DNA of 64,000 nt from an uncultured Bacilli bacterium (GCA_934149325.1 CAKPEJ010000003.1:1-64000), one strand, 5' to 3'. Counted from the first letter of the stretch, positions 44,961-54,179 are shown. Made by a program: numbers and translations. Notes: a model not told the origin generated them from the letters alone.

Positions 44961-45100
44961 TTGCAAAGAAATAAAAAATATGTTATTATGTATGTGGCAA
45001 GAAACCTTGCATAAAATAAAAAAGGGAACATTCAATTTTGCAAGTGAATGTCGTCTCATAAGTTGGGAGACACTCTACATATGCAGAGTGTTTATTTTTT
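44961..45100 (+). ncRNA. Orphan antitoxin RNA 4 with promoter
   Basis: Promoter TTGCAA (44961-44966), 17 bp, TATTAT (44984-44989); RNA from ~44996. The 5' half equals the other antitoxins. The terminator hairpin ACACTC...GAGTGT (45070-45091) is of the unit 1 type. No toxin ORF or toxin promoter follows; the array is cut off near 45110. Confidence 0.65.
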
Positions 45101-45159
45101 TATTTATAGACGATACTGTTTTTTATATAATTATAACGTGATATAAGGGAGGTTTTAAA

Positions 45160-45747
45160 ATGTTAGATACAGAATTACAACAATTAAGAGATAAATATAA
45201 TTCATTAATAGAAGAAAAAGAAAGATTGATTGATTTATCTAATAAAATAAAAGAACTAAAAAAGTTACCTGTTATACAGGAATATTTAGAATCTACAAAA
45301 GAGTATAAACAAATTAGGTCTAAAGATTATACGAATGATGGATTAGAAAATCAACCTAATTCATATTTTGTAAGAAATGCTTTTAGCCATTTAGATATTA
45401 CTCCTAGAAATGACTATTTTGTTTATATGGGAACTTATAGACATACAACTGAAGTTGATATTGAACATGGAGCAAATGATATTGAAGTAAGTCGAAATGA
45501 CAAAAGCGCTGATTATGTTATTTATTATAATTTGGAAGCTAGAACTCATAGTATTGATTCAAGTGTTATTATTCCTTATTCTGAAGCTGATAAATTTGAG
45601 TCAACTCATAAAATTATATTTCCAAAAAATACATTATTTAAAGAAAAGTATTTTTATGATTTACAAGACGAATACTATGAAACAGCAATCTTAGAATCTC
45701 AAGAAGAAGCTATTAATAAAATTAATAAATTAGTAAGAAAAGAATAG
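45160..45747 (+). CDS. Uncharacterised 195-aa protein with N-terminal coiled coil
   Basis: No family recognised. Residues ~1-45 form a coiled coil (LQQLRDKYNSLIEEKERLID, then LSNKIKELKKL). The rest is a compact soluble domain with aromatic-rich beta segments (NDYFVYMGTYRHTTEVDIEH, YVIYYNLEARTHSID, VIIPYSEADKFE). RBS AAGGGAGG precedes ATG 45160. Isolated between the toxin array and glmS, with its own terminator. Confidence 0.6.
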   Translation: MLDTELQQLRDKYNSLIEEKERLIDLSNKIKELKKLPVIQEYLESTKEYKQIRSKDYTNDGLENQPNSYFVRNAFSHLDITPRNDYFVYMGTYRHTTEVDIEHGANDIEVSRNDKSADYVIYYNLEARTHSIDSSVIIPYSEADKFESTHKIIFPKNTLFKEKYFYDLQDEYYETAILESQEEAINKINKLVRKE

Positions 45748-45763
45748 ATTTATTCTTTTTTTT
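45741..45763 (+). terminator. Terminator before glmS leader
   Basis: Stem AGAATA / TATTCT (45741-45746 / 45751-45756), then Ts. Confidence 0.75.
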
Positions 45764-45885
45764 GTAAATGAATTAATTATTTTAAATGGACTGAATAATA
45801 TTAAATATATTAAAAAAAATTTATAATATAAAAAAGTTTGATATAATTATTATAGTTATTATCATAAGGAGGTATTGATAATAAT

Positions 45886-46015
45886 GAGCGCCAGACCATT
45901 TAATTGGTGACGAGGTTGATAGATAATCGAAAATTCGGCGGATTCTATCACGGGTAAGTACTCGTTAGATATATAACAAAAAATAAAATCAAAATTATAA
46001 CAAAGTATATATCAA
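45886..46015 (+). ncRNA. glmS ribozyme-riboswitch (GlcN6P-activated)
   Basis: Conserved core elements appear in order: AGCGCC at the cleavage site (predicted cut between A45887 and G45888), TGACGAGGTTGATAG, the TCGAAAATTCGGCGGAT segment, CTATCACGGGTAAGTACTCG. It lies directly before glmS. Glucosamine-6-phosphate acts as cofactor for self-cleavage, lowering glmS mRNA. The P1 region is short (ACCATTTAATTGGT). Confidence 0.9.
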
Positions 46016-46040
46016 ACAAAAAAAGAAAGAGGTATAAATT

Positions 46041-47858
46041 ATGTGTGGAATTGTTGGATACATAGGAAAGAATGAAAAGGGAAAAGATGTAGTTATAAAA
46101 GGTCTTGAAAGATTAGAGTACAGAGGTTATGATTCGGCAGGTATTGCGTTTGAAAAAAATAACGAAGTAATCGTTCAAAAAGAAAAAGGAAAAATTGAAA
46201 ACTTAAAAAAGAAGATAGATTTTAATGATAAAACTAATGTAGCTATTGGACATACAAGATGGGCAACTCATGGTGAAGCTAATAAAAAGAATTCTCATCC
46301 TCATAAATTTGGTAAAATAACCATTGTTCATAATGGAATAATAGAAAATTATATAGAGCTTAAAGAAAAACTAAAGGAATATGGGTATGAATTAAAATCA
46401 GATACTGATACTGAAGTTGCAGCAGCACTTTTAAATCATTTATATAAAATTACTGGAAATATATATGCATCTATTACTTTATTTAAAGAATATGTTAAAG
46501 GTTCATATGCAATAGGAGTACTTTGTGATGATGATTTAAGTAAACTATATGCAATTAAAAAAAATAGTCCGTTAATAATAGGTGTAGGAGTGGGTGAAAA
46601 TCATATAGCATCAGATGTACCAGCTATTTTAGATTTTACTAATAAGTATATAATTTTAGAAGATGGTGAATTTGCTATAATTGAATCAGACAGAATAAAA
46701 GTATATGATAAAGAAAATGTTCTTACTACTAAAAATGTTAAAGAATTTGACGGAGTAAGTAATGATATAGAAAAAAATGGTTATGAAAAGTATATGGAGA
46801 AAGAAATTCACGAACAACCAGAAGTATTTAAAAAGATGATGACTGAATATATAGACAGAGAAGAAAATGATATTAAAAATGGTCTTATAGATTTATCAAA
46901 ATATAAAAATATTACAATTGTTGCATGTGGAAGTGCAATGCATGCAGGTTTAGTTGGAAAAAATTTAATAGAAAAATATGGTGATATACCAGTAAATGTT
47001 GAAATTGCGAGTGAATTTAGATATAAAAAATTATTTATAGATAAAGATACATTAGTTATTGCAGTATCACAATCAGGTGAAACAGCTGATACATTAGAAG
47101 CTGTTAAAATAGCAAACGAAAAAGGTTGTGATACTTTAGGAATTGTTAATGTTAAAGAAAGTTCAATTGCTAGGGAAACATCAAAGGTATTATATACAAA
47201 AGCAGGAATAGAGGTAGCAGTTGCAACAACAAAAGCATACTCTGCTCAGGTTACATTGCTTTCATTTTTAGCATATAGCCTTGCAAAGAAAAGTAATGAT
47301 AAAGAGGTATTGAATCAAATTAATACATTTTTAAGTGATTTAAATAAATTACCGGTTCAAATGAGAGAAATACTAAATAATAAGGAAGAGTATAAAGAAT
47401 TAGCAAATTCTATTTATAATAATGAAAATATATTTTTTGTAGGTCGCGGTATAGATGAAGCATTATGTATGGAAGGTTCTTTAAAATTAAAGGAAATATC
47501 ATATATTCATAGTGAAGCTTATCCTGCTGGAGAATTAAAACATGGTACAATTTCTCTAATAGATAAAGATACTCCAGTTGTAGGAATAGTAACTGATGAA
47601 AAAATTGCTGATAAAACAATTAGTAATTTAAAGGAAGTAAAATCAAGAGGAGCAAATGTAATTTATTTAACTACAGAAAATTTAAATAAAAATGGAGATT
47701 TTTATGATAAAAAGATAATAATTCCAGATACCAATTCTTTACTTCAACCACTTTTAACTATATTACCACTTCAACTTGTAGCTTATTACGTCGCTAAAAA
47801 TAGAAATTGTGATATAGATAAACCTAAAAATCTTGCAAAATCAGTAACTGTTGAATAA
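46041..47858 (+). CDS. glmS: Glutamine-fructose-6-phosphate aminotransferase GlmS
   Basis: A 605-residue enzyme making GlcN6P, the entry to UDP-GlcNAc and peptidoglycan. N-terminal class II glutamine amidotransferase domain with nucleophile Cys2 (MCGIVGYIG, RLEYRGYDSAGIA, GHTRWATHG). Two SIS isomerase domains follow (VACGSAMHAG, SQSGETADT; FFVGRGIDEALCMEGSLKLKE) and the C-terminal DKPKNLAKSVTVE. The glmS ribozyme controls it. RBS AAAGAGGT. Terminator downstream. Confidence 0.98.
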   Translation: MCGIVGYIGKNEKGKDVVIKGLERLEYRGYDSAGIAFEKNNEVIVQKEKGKIENLKKKIDFNDKTNVAIGHTRWATHGEANKKNSHPHKFGKITIVHNGIIENYIELKEKLKEYGYELKSDTDTEVAAALLNHLYKITGNIYASITLFKEYVKGSYAIGVLCDDDLSKLYAIKKNSPLIIGVGVGENHIASDVPAILDFTNKYIILEDGEFAIIESDRIKVYDKENVLTTKNVKEFDGVSNDIEKNGYEKYMEKEIHEQPEVFKKMMTEYIDREENDIKNGLIDLSKYKNITIVACGSAMHAGLVGKNLIEKYGDIPVNVEIASEFRYKKLFIDKDTLVIAVSQSGETADTLEAVKIANEKGCDTLGIVNVKESSIARETSKVLYTKAGIEVAVATTKAYSAQVTLLSFLAYSLAKKSNDKEVLNQINTFLSDLNKLPVQMREILNNKEEYKELANSIYNNENIFFVGRGIDEALCMEGSLKLKEISYIHSEAYPAGELKHGTISLIDKDTPVVGIVTDEKIADKTISNLKEVKSRGANVIYLTTENLNKNGDFYDKKIIIPDTNSLLQPLLTILPLQLVAYYVAKNRNCDIDKPKNLAKSVTVE

Positions 47859-47888
47859 AAATATGTAAATAATCTACATATTTTTTTC
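47859..47888 (+). terminator. Terminator after glmS
   Basis: Stem AAATATGTA / TACATATTT (47859-47867 / 47875-47883), T run. Confidence 0.8.
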
Positions 47889-47921
47889 TTTATGGTATAA
47901 TAATTATAGGAGTTGAAGTTA

Positions 47922-49136
47922 ATGAATAAAGTTGCAATTGTAGGTGCAGGAGCATCAGGTTTAGTAGCGGCAATATATGCTAAAAATAGTAATAATGATG
48001 TATATATTTTAGAAAAAAACGAAGAGTGTGGTAAAAAAATATTAGTAACAGGAAATGGGAGATGTAATTATTTTAATGATGATCAAGATTTAAAGCATTA
48101 TTATTCTAAAATAAATCTAGATGGTTTAATAAATAAGAAGAATTTAGATGAAGTAGAAAAATTTTTCCTATCAATTGGTATTGTTCCTAAAATAAAAAAT
48201 GGCTATTACTATCCATATTCAAACCAAGCAAGTTCTATTAAAAAGGCTTTAGAAAATGAGGTTAAAAGATTAAATATAAAAATTATTAATAATTTTGAAG
48301 CTATTAATATTAAAAAAATAAATAATGAATTTTTGATTTATTCAAATAATGAAGTTTTAAAGTTTGATAAAGTAATTTTATCTACTGGATCAAAAGCATA
48401 TCCTAAAACAGGTTCAGTAGGTGATGGATACATCTTTGCTAAAAATTTTGGTCATAATATAATAGATGTTTTACCATCATTAACTCAATTAAGAAGTAAT
48501 AAAAAATATTTTAAGAAATTAAGTGGAATTAGATGTGATGCTAATTTAAAATTATATGAGAATGGAAATTTTATTAAAGAAGAAGATGGAGAACTTCAAT
48601 TAACTAATTATGGTATAAGTGGAATATGTACATTTAATTTAAGTGGTTTTGTATCAAGAGGATTATCAGAAGGAAAAAAAGAGGAAATAATTATTAATTT
48701 TATTCCTATGTTAAAGGCAGAAAATATTTCTGATGTAATAGATTATTTAGATAATAGAAATAAAATACTAAAAAATAGAAAATTGGATGATCTTTTTATA
48801 GGTTTGTTAAATGATAAACTTATTTATTGCTTATTAGAAATATCAGATATTGATAAAAATAAATATTTTAATGATTTAAGTGATTATGAAAAAAGAAAAT
48901 TATCAGAAAATTTATGTTTTTTCAAAGTTAATATTGATGAAACTAATTCTTTTGATAGTGCACAAGTTTGTACAGGTGGGATAGATTTAAAAGAGGTAAA
49001 TTTAAATAGTATGGAATCTAAAATAGTAAGTGGTTTATATTTTTCAGGTGAAATACTTGATGTAGATGGTGAATGTGGTGGATATAATCTTACATTTGCT
49101 TGGGTAACGGGCATGGTTGCTGGTAAAAATGTGTAG
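47922..49136 (+). CDS. HI0933/BaiN-family flavoprotein oxidoreductase
   Basis: A 404-residue FAD-binding protein. The N-terminal Rossmann motif is AIVGAGASGLVAAIYA, followed by ECGKKILVTGNGRCNYFND (family signature), ILSTGSKAYPKTGSVGDGY and the C-terminal GGIDLKEVN, FSGEILDVDGECGGYNLTFAWVTG. The natural substrate of most members is unknown. ATG 47922 is chosen over the in-frame TTG 47913 because of AGGAG spacing. It is followed within 9 bases by another flavoprotein gene, so the two form an operon. Confidence 0.87.
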   Translation: MNKVAIVGAGASGLVAAIYAKNSNNDVYILEKNEECGKKILVTGNGRCNYFNDDQDLKHYYSKINLDGLINKKNLDEVEKFFLSIGIVPKIKNGYYYPYSNQASSIKKALENEVKRLNIKIINNFEAINIKKINNEFLIYSNNEVLKFDKVILSTGSKAYPKTGSVGDGYIFAKNFGHNIIDVLPSLTQLRSNKKYFKKLSGIRCDANLKLYENGNFIKEEDGELQLTNYGISGICTFNLSGFVSRGLSEGKKEEIIINFIPMLKAENISDVIDYLDNRNKILKNRKLDDLFIGLLNDKLIYCLLEISDIDKNKYFNDLSDYEKRKLSENLCFFKVNIDETNSFDSAQVCTGGIDLKEVNLNSMESKIVSGLYFSGEILDVDGECGGYNLTFAWVTGMVAGKNV

Positions 49137-49144
49137 GTGAAGTT

Positions 49145-50719
49145 ATGGTTAGAATAAGAGAATTAAATATATCTATAGATGATGATTCTATGGATAAAAT
49201 AAAAGAAAAAATAATAAAAAAATATAAATTAAATAAAGATGATATAAAAAATATAAAAATTGTAAAGAAATCTATTGATGCTAGAAGAAAAAATAACGTT
49301 CATTATGTTTATGAACTTGATATATCTTTAGAAAATGAAGATAAAATATTAAAATATGGTAATGCAATTTTATCACCAAATGAAGATTTTGTTTTTAATA
49401 TAACAGGAAAAGAAAAAATGAAGAATAGAATTATAATAGTTGGTTCTGGTCCTGCAGGGTTATTTTGTGCATATATTCTTGCAGAAAATGGATATAAACC
49501 TCTTGTTATAGAAAGGGGAGAAAAAGTAGAAGACAGAGTTAAAACTGTTAATAAGTTTTTTTCATCTGGTATTCTTTCATTTTCTTCCAATGTTCAATTT
49601 GGTGAAGGTGGAGCAGGTACTTTTTCTGATGGTAAATTAAATACATTAGTAAAAGATAAAGAGTTTATTGGAAAAAAAGTATTTGAAATTTTTGTAAAAA
49701 ATGGTGCGCCTAGTGAAATAATGTATGAAAATAATCCACATATTGGAACTGATATATTAGTTGATGTAGTAAAAAATATAAGAAATGATATTATAAGTAT
49801 GGGTGGTGAATTTTCATATAATTCATGTTTAACTGATTTAATTATAGAAGACAATAAATTAAAACAAATAGTGATAAATAATTCTGATATTATAGAGTGT
49901 GATAATTTAATTTTGGCAATAGGTCATAGTGCAAGAGATACATTTAAAATGCTTTATGAAAAAGGAATAAGTATGAGTCCAAAAAGTTTTGCGGTTGGTA
50001 TTAGAATTCAACATCCACAAGAATTTATTAATAAAAACCAATATGGAGAATTCTATAAAAAATTACCTCCAGCCAATTATAAATTAACATATAAATCAAA
50101 AAGTGGGAGAGGTGTATATTCTTTTTGCATGTGTCCTGGTGGATATGTTGTAAATTCTTCGTCAGAAGAAGGAAGATTAGTTATTAATGGTATGAGTAAT
50201 TACAAAAGAGATAGTATAAATGCAAATAGTGCATTAGTAGTAACGGTTAGTGAAACTGATTTTGGTTTTCATCCATTAGATGGTTTAAAATTTCAGCAAA
50301 CTCTTGAAGAAGCAGCTTTTAAATGTGGAAAAGGTAAAATACCTACACAATTACTTTCTGACTTTTATGAAAATAAAATAAGTGATAAGATAAAAAGCGT
50401 TAATCCTGTATTTAAAGGAGATTATAATTTTTCAAATATAAATGATATATTACCAAAATATATTTGTAATGATTTAAAAGAAGCAATAAAATATTTTGAT
50501 ACAAAAATAAAAGGTTATAATATGAATGATGCAATTATTTCTGCTGTAGAAAGTAGAACATCATCTCCTATTAGAATAAAAAGAGATGAATTATATATGT
50601 CTAATATAAAAGGAATATATCCAATAGGTGAAGGTGCTGGATATTCAGGTGGTATTACAACATCTTCAATGGATGGGGTAAGAATGGCTAAATGTATCGC
50701 AAAAATATATAGGTGCTAA
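49145..50719 (+). CDS. FAD-dependent dehydrogenase (COG2509 type)
   Basis: A 524-residue protein. A ~95-residue N-terminal alpha/beta domain (KKSIDARRKNNVHYVYELDI) precedes the FAD Rossmann motif IIVGSGPAGLFCAYILAENG. The rest matches the uncharacterised NAD(P)/FAD dehydrogenase family: VQFGEGGAGTFSDGKLNT, HIGTDILVDVVKNIR, LAIGHSARDTFKML, YSFCMCPGGYVVNSSSEEG, and a final YPIGEGAGYSGGITTSSMDG. Function unknown; the CMCPGG segment is strongly conserved in the family. Confidence 0.87.
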   Translation: MVRIRELNISIDDDSMDKIKEKIIKKYKLNKDDIKNIKIVKKSIDARRKNNVHYVYELDISLENEDKILKYGNAILSPNEDFVFNITGKEKMKNRIIIVGSGPAGLFCAYILAENGYKPLVIERGEKVEDRVKTVNKFFSSGILSFSSNVQFGEGGAGTFSDGKLNTLVKDKEFIGKKVFEIFVKNGAPSEIMYENNPHIGTDILVDVVKNIRNDIISMGGEFSYNSCLTDLIIEDNKLKQIVINNSDIIECDNLILAIGHSARDTFKMLYEKGISMSPKSFAVGIRIQHPQEFINKNQYGEFYKKLPPANYKLTYKSKSGRGVYSFCMCPGGYVVNSSSEEGRLVINGMSNYKRDSINANSALVVTVSETDFGFHPLDGLKFQQTLEEAAFKCGKGKIPTQLLSDFYENKISDKIKSVNPVFKGDYNFSNINDILPKYICNDLKEAIKYFDTKIKGYNMNDAIISAVESRTSSPIRIKRDELYMSNIKGIYPIGEGAGYSGGITTSSMDGVRMAKCIAKIYRC

Positions 50720-50720
50720 T

Positions 50721-50987
50721 ATGAATCAAGATAAAATTAATAAAATATTTGATAATGTTCAAAGTATAGGACATTTAATAATCAATTTTGTATTTGCTTT
50801 ATTTTTAATTATAGTAATAATACTTTCAAAAAATATTTTGTTTTTTATATTATTATTTCCACTTGTTTTAGTAATTGTTTTTAACGTAGTTAAATTCTTT
50901 ATTAGAGATAATAAAATTATAGATGTTTTATATGATATATTATTATTTATAATTTTTTTGGAAATTTTGTTATATATAATAAAATAA
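50721..50987 (+). CDS. Small two-to-three-pass membrane protein
   Basis: An 88-residue hydrophobic protein starting one base after the flavoprotein stop, with three predicted membrane helices. No family recognised. It probably ends the flavoprotein operon; a short hairpin (AAAGATGA / TCATCTT, 50988-51007) lies between it and the convergent Crp/Fnr gene. Confidence 0.55.
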   Translation: MNQDKINKIFDNVQSIGHLIINFVFALFLIIVIILSKNILFFILLFPLVLVIVFNVVKFFIRDNKIIDVLYDILLFIIFLEILLYIIK

Positions 50988-51000
50988 AAAGATGAATAAA

Positions 51001-51633
51001 TCATCTTGTAAGAAGTGTAATTAAATTACCTTCTTTTTTTATAACTTTTTCTTCTTTTAATTGTTTTAATTCTCTCATCATTGCACTTCTATCTACACCT
51101 AAATAATCTGCAAGATCAGTAAGAGAAAATGGAATAGTGAATGTTTTATTTAAATTTTTAATAGCCATATTGTTAAAAAATAGTAATATTTTTTCTCTAG
51201 TTGTTCTTTTTGATAATAACTCTAAGTGAGAATTTAATTCAGATATTTTATTTAAAATTAAATTAGGAAGCATATATATTAATTCATCATGAAATGGACA
51301 TTTATTTCTGCATTTTTCATAAAAATTATTATAATCAAAAAATAAAACTTTACAATCATCTTTAGCTATAACAAATAGTTCATTATTGTTATTTATATGA
51401 TAAAAAATTTCTCCAAATAAAGAGTTTTTAGTAAATTGTTCTACTATTGTTTTATTACCATTTAAATCATATCTTATAAGATCTGCTTTGCCATTAATTA
51501 ATATACAAAGTCTTGATCTATTTACTAGGTATGTTGTTATTGTTTCATTTTTTTTAAATATTTTTATTTGTGTTTTAATACAACTTTTTTCAAAATTATG
51601 TATAAAAGTGTCAATATTAAAATCTTTATTCAT
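51001..51633 (-). CDS. Crp/Fnr-family transcriptional regulator
   Basis: A 210-residue protein: cyclic-nucleotide-binding beta-roll (LVNRSRLCILINGKADLI, FTKNSLFGEIF) and C-terminal HTH (LTDLADYLGVDRSAMMREL). A cluster CRNKCPFH near residue 115 contains Cys residues that might bind a metal or Fe-S centre; this is inference. It is divergent from nrdD, with a palindrome TGTTGCATTTGCAACA between them, so it may control nrdD or itself. Confidence 0.82.
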   Translation of the reverse strand: MNKDFNIDTFIHNFEKSCIKTQIKIFKKNETITTYLVNRSRLCILINGKADLIRYDLNGNKTIVEQFTKNSLFGEIFYHINNNNELFVIAKDDCKVLFFDYNNFYEKCRNKCPFHDELIYMLPNLILNKISELNSHLELLSKRTTREKILLFFNNMAIKNLNKTFTIPFSLTDLADYLGVDRSAMMRELKQLKEEKVIKKEGNLITLLTR

Positions 51634-51702
51634 ACGCTTTCTCCTTTGTTTTAATTAAGTATAAAACACCTTAAAAAAATTTTCAACCAAAAAACGACAA
51701 AA

Positions 51703-51718
51703 TGTTGCATTTGCAACA
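51703..51718. promoter_or_regulatory. Dyad operator upstream of nrdD
   Basis: TGTTGCA-TT-TGCAACA, a 7+2+7 perfect dyad, the size and symmetry of Crp/Fnr-type sites. It is ~85 bases from the regulator start and ~59 bases from the nrdD start. Confidence 0.6.
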
Positions 51719-51776
51719 GCTATTTATTCTCTTTGGGGTTATAATCAAATCGTAACATAGAGTAGGAGGAAGTAAA

Positions 51777-53903
51777 ATGAAGGTTATAAAAAGAGATGGT
51801 AGAGCAGTTGATTTTGATAGAGAAAAAATTCAAATTGCTATTGAAAAAGCTAATAAAGAAGTTAAGAAAAATGAAAGAGCAACTAAAGAAGAGATAAAAG
51901 AAATAATAAATTATATTCAAGAACTTAACAAGAAAAGAATGCTTGTTGAGGATATACAAGATATAATTGAACAAAAATTAATGGAAATTGGAAAATATGA
52001 ACTTGCTAAAAAATATATTGTATATAGATATACAAGAGCACTTGTAAGAAAACAAAATACAACGGATGAATCAATATTAGGATTAATAAGAAATGAAAAT
52101 AAAGAACTTGCAGAAGAAAATTCTAATAAAAATACAGTACTTGCATCAACTCAAAGAGATTATATAGCTGGTGAAGTATCTAGAGATTTAACAAGAAGAA
52201 TGTTATTACCAGAGAAAATAACAAAAGCAAATGAAGAAGGTGTGTTACACTTCCATGATGCAGATTATTTCGTACAACCAATATTTAATTGTTGTTTAAT
52301 TAATATTGGTGACATGCTTGATAATGGAACAGTAATGAATGGAAAAATGATAGAAAGTCCTAAGTCATTCCAAGTAGCATGTACAGTTACAACTCAAATA
52401 ATAGCTGCAGTTGCATCAAATCAATATGGTGGACAATCTGTTGATATGAAACATCTAGGAAAATATTTAAGAAAAAGTTATGATAAATTTAAAAAAGAAC
52501 TTAATAAAAAATATAAAGGAAAATTAGATGATAAAATAATAGAAGATATAGTTGATACTAGATTAAGATCAGAACTAAAAGCTGGTGTACAAACTATTCA
52601 ATATCAAATAAATACATTAATGACAACAAATGGACAATCTCCTTTTGTAACATTATTTTTACATATTGAAGATGATGACGAGTACAAAAAAGAAAATGCA
52701 ATGATAATAGAAGAAATTTTGACTCAAAGATTAGAAGGAATTAAAAATGAACAAGGTGTATATGTAACGCCAGCATTTCCAAAACTTGTTTATGTATTAG
52801 ATGAATGTAATAATTTAACAGGTGGAGAATATGATTATTTAACAGAACTTGCTGTAAAATGTTCTGCTAAAAGAATGTACCCAGATTATATTTCAGCTAA
52901 AAAGATGAGAGAAAACTATGAAGGTAATGTATTTAGTCCAATGGGATGCAGAAGTTTCTTATCACCATGGAAAGATGAAAATGGAAAATATAAATTTGAA
53001 GGAAGATTTAATCAAGGTGTAGTAAGTATAAATTTACCACAAGTAGCTATAGTTGCTGATGGAGATGAGAAAAAATTCTGGAAAGAATTAGATGAAAGAC
53101 TAGAATTATGTTTTGAAGCTTTAATGTGTAGACACTATGCTTTAAAGGGTACATTATCAGATATTAGTCCAATACATTGGCAGTATGGAGCAATCTCAAG
53201 ACTTAAAAAAGGTGAAACAATAGATAGTTTATTATATGGTGGATATTCAACTATATCATTAGGCTATATTGGTATATATGAAATGACTAAACTTATGACA
53301 GGTGTAAGTCATACAGAAAAAGAAGGTCACGATTTTGCTATTAAAGTAATGAAATATTTAAAAGATAAAACTGCTGAGTGGAAAAAGCAAACAAATATTG
53401 GCTTTGCTTTATATGGAACTCCAGCAGAGAGTTTATGTTATAAATTTGCTAAAATCGATAAAGAAAGATTTGGCACAATTAAAGATGTAACTGATAAAGG
53501 TTATTATACAAATTCATACCATGTTGATGTTAGAGAAAAAATTGATGCATTTAGTAAATTTAAATTCGAAAGTGAATTTCAAAATTTATCTACAGGTGGA
53601 GCTATTTCATATGTTGAAATTCCTAATATGCAAAAGAATTTAGATGCATTAAGAGAATTAGTAAAATATATTTATGATAATATACAATATGCTGAGTTTA
53701 ATACAAAATCTGATTATTGTCATGAATGTGGTTTCGATGGTGAAATAATCGTAAATGACGATAATGAATGGGAATGCCCTAATTGTCACAATAAAGATCA
53801 TAATAAGTTAACTGTAGTTAGAAGAACTTGTGGATATTTAGGTGAAAATTTCTGGAATGTTGGTAAGACAAAAGAAATAAAAAGTAGAAAGTTACATTTA
53901 TAG
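51777..53903 (+). CDS. nrdD: Anaerobic ribonucleoside-triphosphate reductase
   Basis: A 708-residue glycyl-radical enzyme that reduces NTPs under anoxia. N-terminal ATP-cone (MKVIKRDGRAVDFDREKIQ), core (FHDADYFVQPIFNCCLINIGDML, GCRSFLSPW), C-terminal zinc site (CHECGF and CPNCH) and the glycyl-radical motif RRTCGYLGENFWNVGKT. The activase gene nrdG is not adjacent. RBS AGGAGG. Likely controlled by the divergent Crp/Fnr regulator. Confidence 0.97.
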   Translation: MKVIKRDGRAVDFDREKIQIAIEKANKEVKKNERATKEEIKEIINYIQELNKKRMLVEDIQDIIEQKLMEIGKYELAKKYIVYRYTRALVRKQNTTDESILGLIRNENKELAEENSNKNTVLASTQRDYIAGEVSRDLTRRMLLPEKITKANEEGVLHFHDADYFVQPIFNCCLINIGDMLDNGTVMNGKMIESPKSFQVACTVTTQIIAAVASNQYGGQSVDMKHLGKYLRKSYDKFKKELNKKYKGKLDDKIIEDIVDTRLRSELKAGVQTIQYQINTLMTTNGQSPFVTLFLHIEDDDEYKKENAMIIEEILTQRLEGIKNEQGVYVTPAFPKLVYVLDECNNLTGGEYDYLTELAVKCSAKRMYPDYISAKKMRENYEGNVFSPMGCRSFLSPWKDENGKYKFEGRFNQGVVSINLPQVAIVADGDEKKFWKELDERLELCFEALMCRHYALKGTLSDISPIHWQYGAISRLKKGETIDSLLYGGYSTISLGYIGIYEMTKLMTGVSHTEKEGHDFAIKVMKYLKDKTAEWKKQTNIGFALYGTPAESLCYKFAKIDKERFGTIKDVTDKGYYTNSYHVDVREKIDAFSKFKFESEFQNLSTGGAISYVEIPNMQKNLDALRELVKYIYDNIQYAEFNTKSDYCHECGFDGEIIVNDDNEWECPNCHNKDHNKLTVVRRTCGYLGENFWNVGKTKEIKSRKLHL

Positions 53904-53957
53904 ACATAATTAAAAAAATATGATATATTTATTTTATAAATTTTATAGGAGGATTTT

Positions 53958-54179
53958 ATGGAAAATAACGTATCAGAAAAAGATTGGTTAGTTACATTAT
54001 TACTTTGTTTATTTTTAGGATATTTAGGTGTACATAGATTTTATGTAAATAAAGTAGGAACTGGACTAGGACAATTATTTACATGGGGTGGCTGTGGTAT
54101 TTGGGCTCTTGTTGATCTTATCATGATTATCACAGGTAACTTTGAAGATTCAGAGGGTAAAAAGATTGTTTCAAAATAA
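53958..54179 (+). CDS. TM2-domain membrane protein
   Basis: A 73-residue protein: KDWLVTLLLCLFLGYLGVHRFYVNKVG followed by GLGQLFTWGGCGIWALVDLIMI, the two-helix TM2 domain with its conserved G-x-HRFY turn. Function of bacterial TM2 proteins is unclear. RBS AGGAGG. It overlaps or abuts the DUF2752 gene, so the three small membrane genes at 53958-54952 form one operon. Confidence 0.85.
   Translation: MENNVSEKDWLVTLLLCLFLGYLGVHRFYVNKVGTGLGQLFTWGGCGIWALVDLIMIITGNFEDSEGKKIVSK

Larger units (their letters stand above)
43818..45100. repeat. Tandem array of type I toxin-antitoxin units
   Basis: Four antitoxin-RNA promoters begin at 43818, 44185, 44573 and 44961. Units 2 and 3 are near-identical 388-bp copies; unit 1 is diverged; unit 4 is only the antitoxin half. 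Each complete unit has a plus-strand RNA and an opposing minus-strand toxin gene. The stretch between ftsW (43807) and 45160 contains nothing else. Confidence 0.85.

Noticed and set aside
43818..45100. CRISPR-like array
   Set aside because: Units are 388 bp with promoters, hairpins and ORFs, not short repeats with unique spacers, and no cas genes are present.
44947..45141. 64-aa ORF on the plus strand
   Set aside because: It runs through the antitoxin RNA 4 promoter and hairpins, has no RBS, and its sequence is that of the repeat unit.
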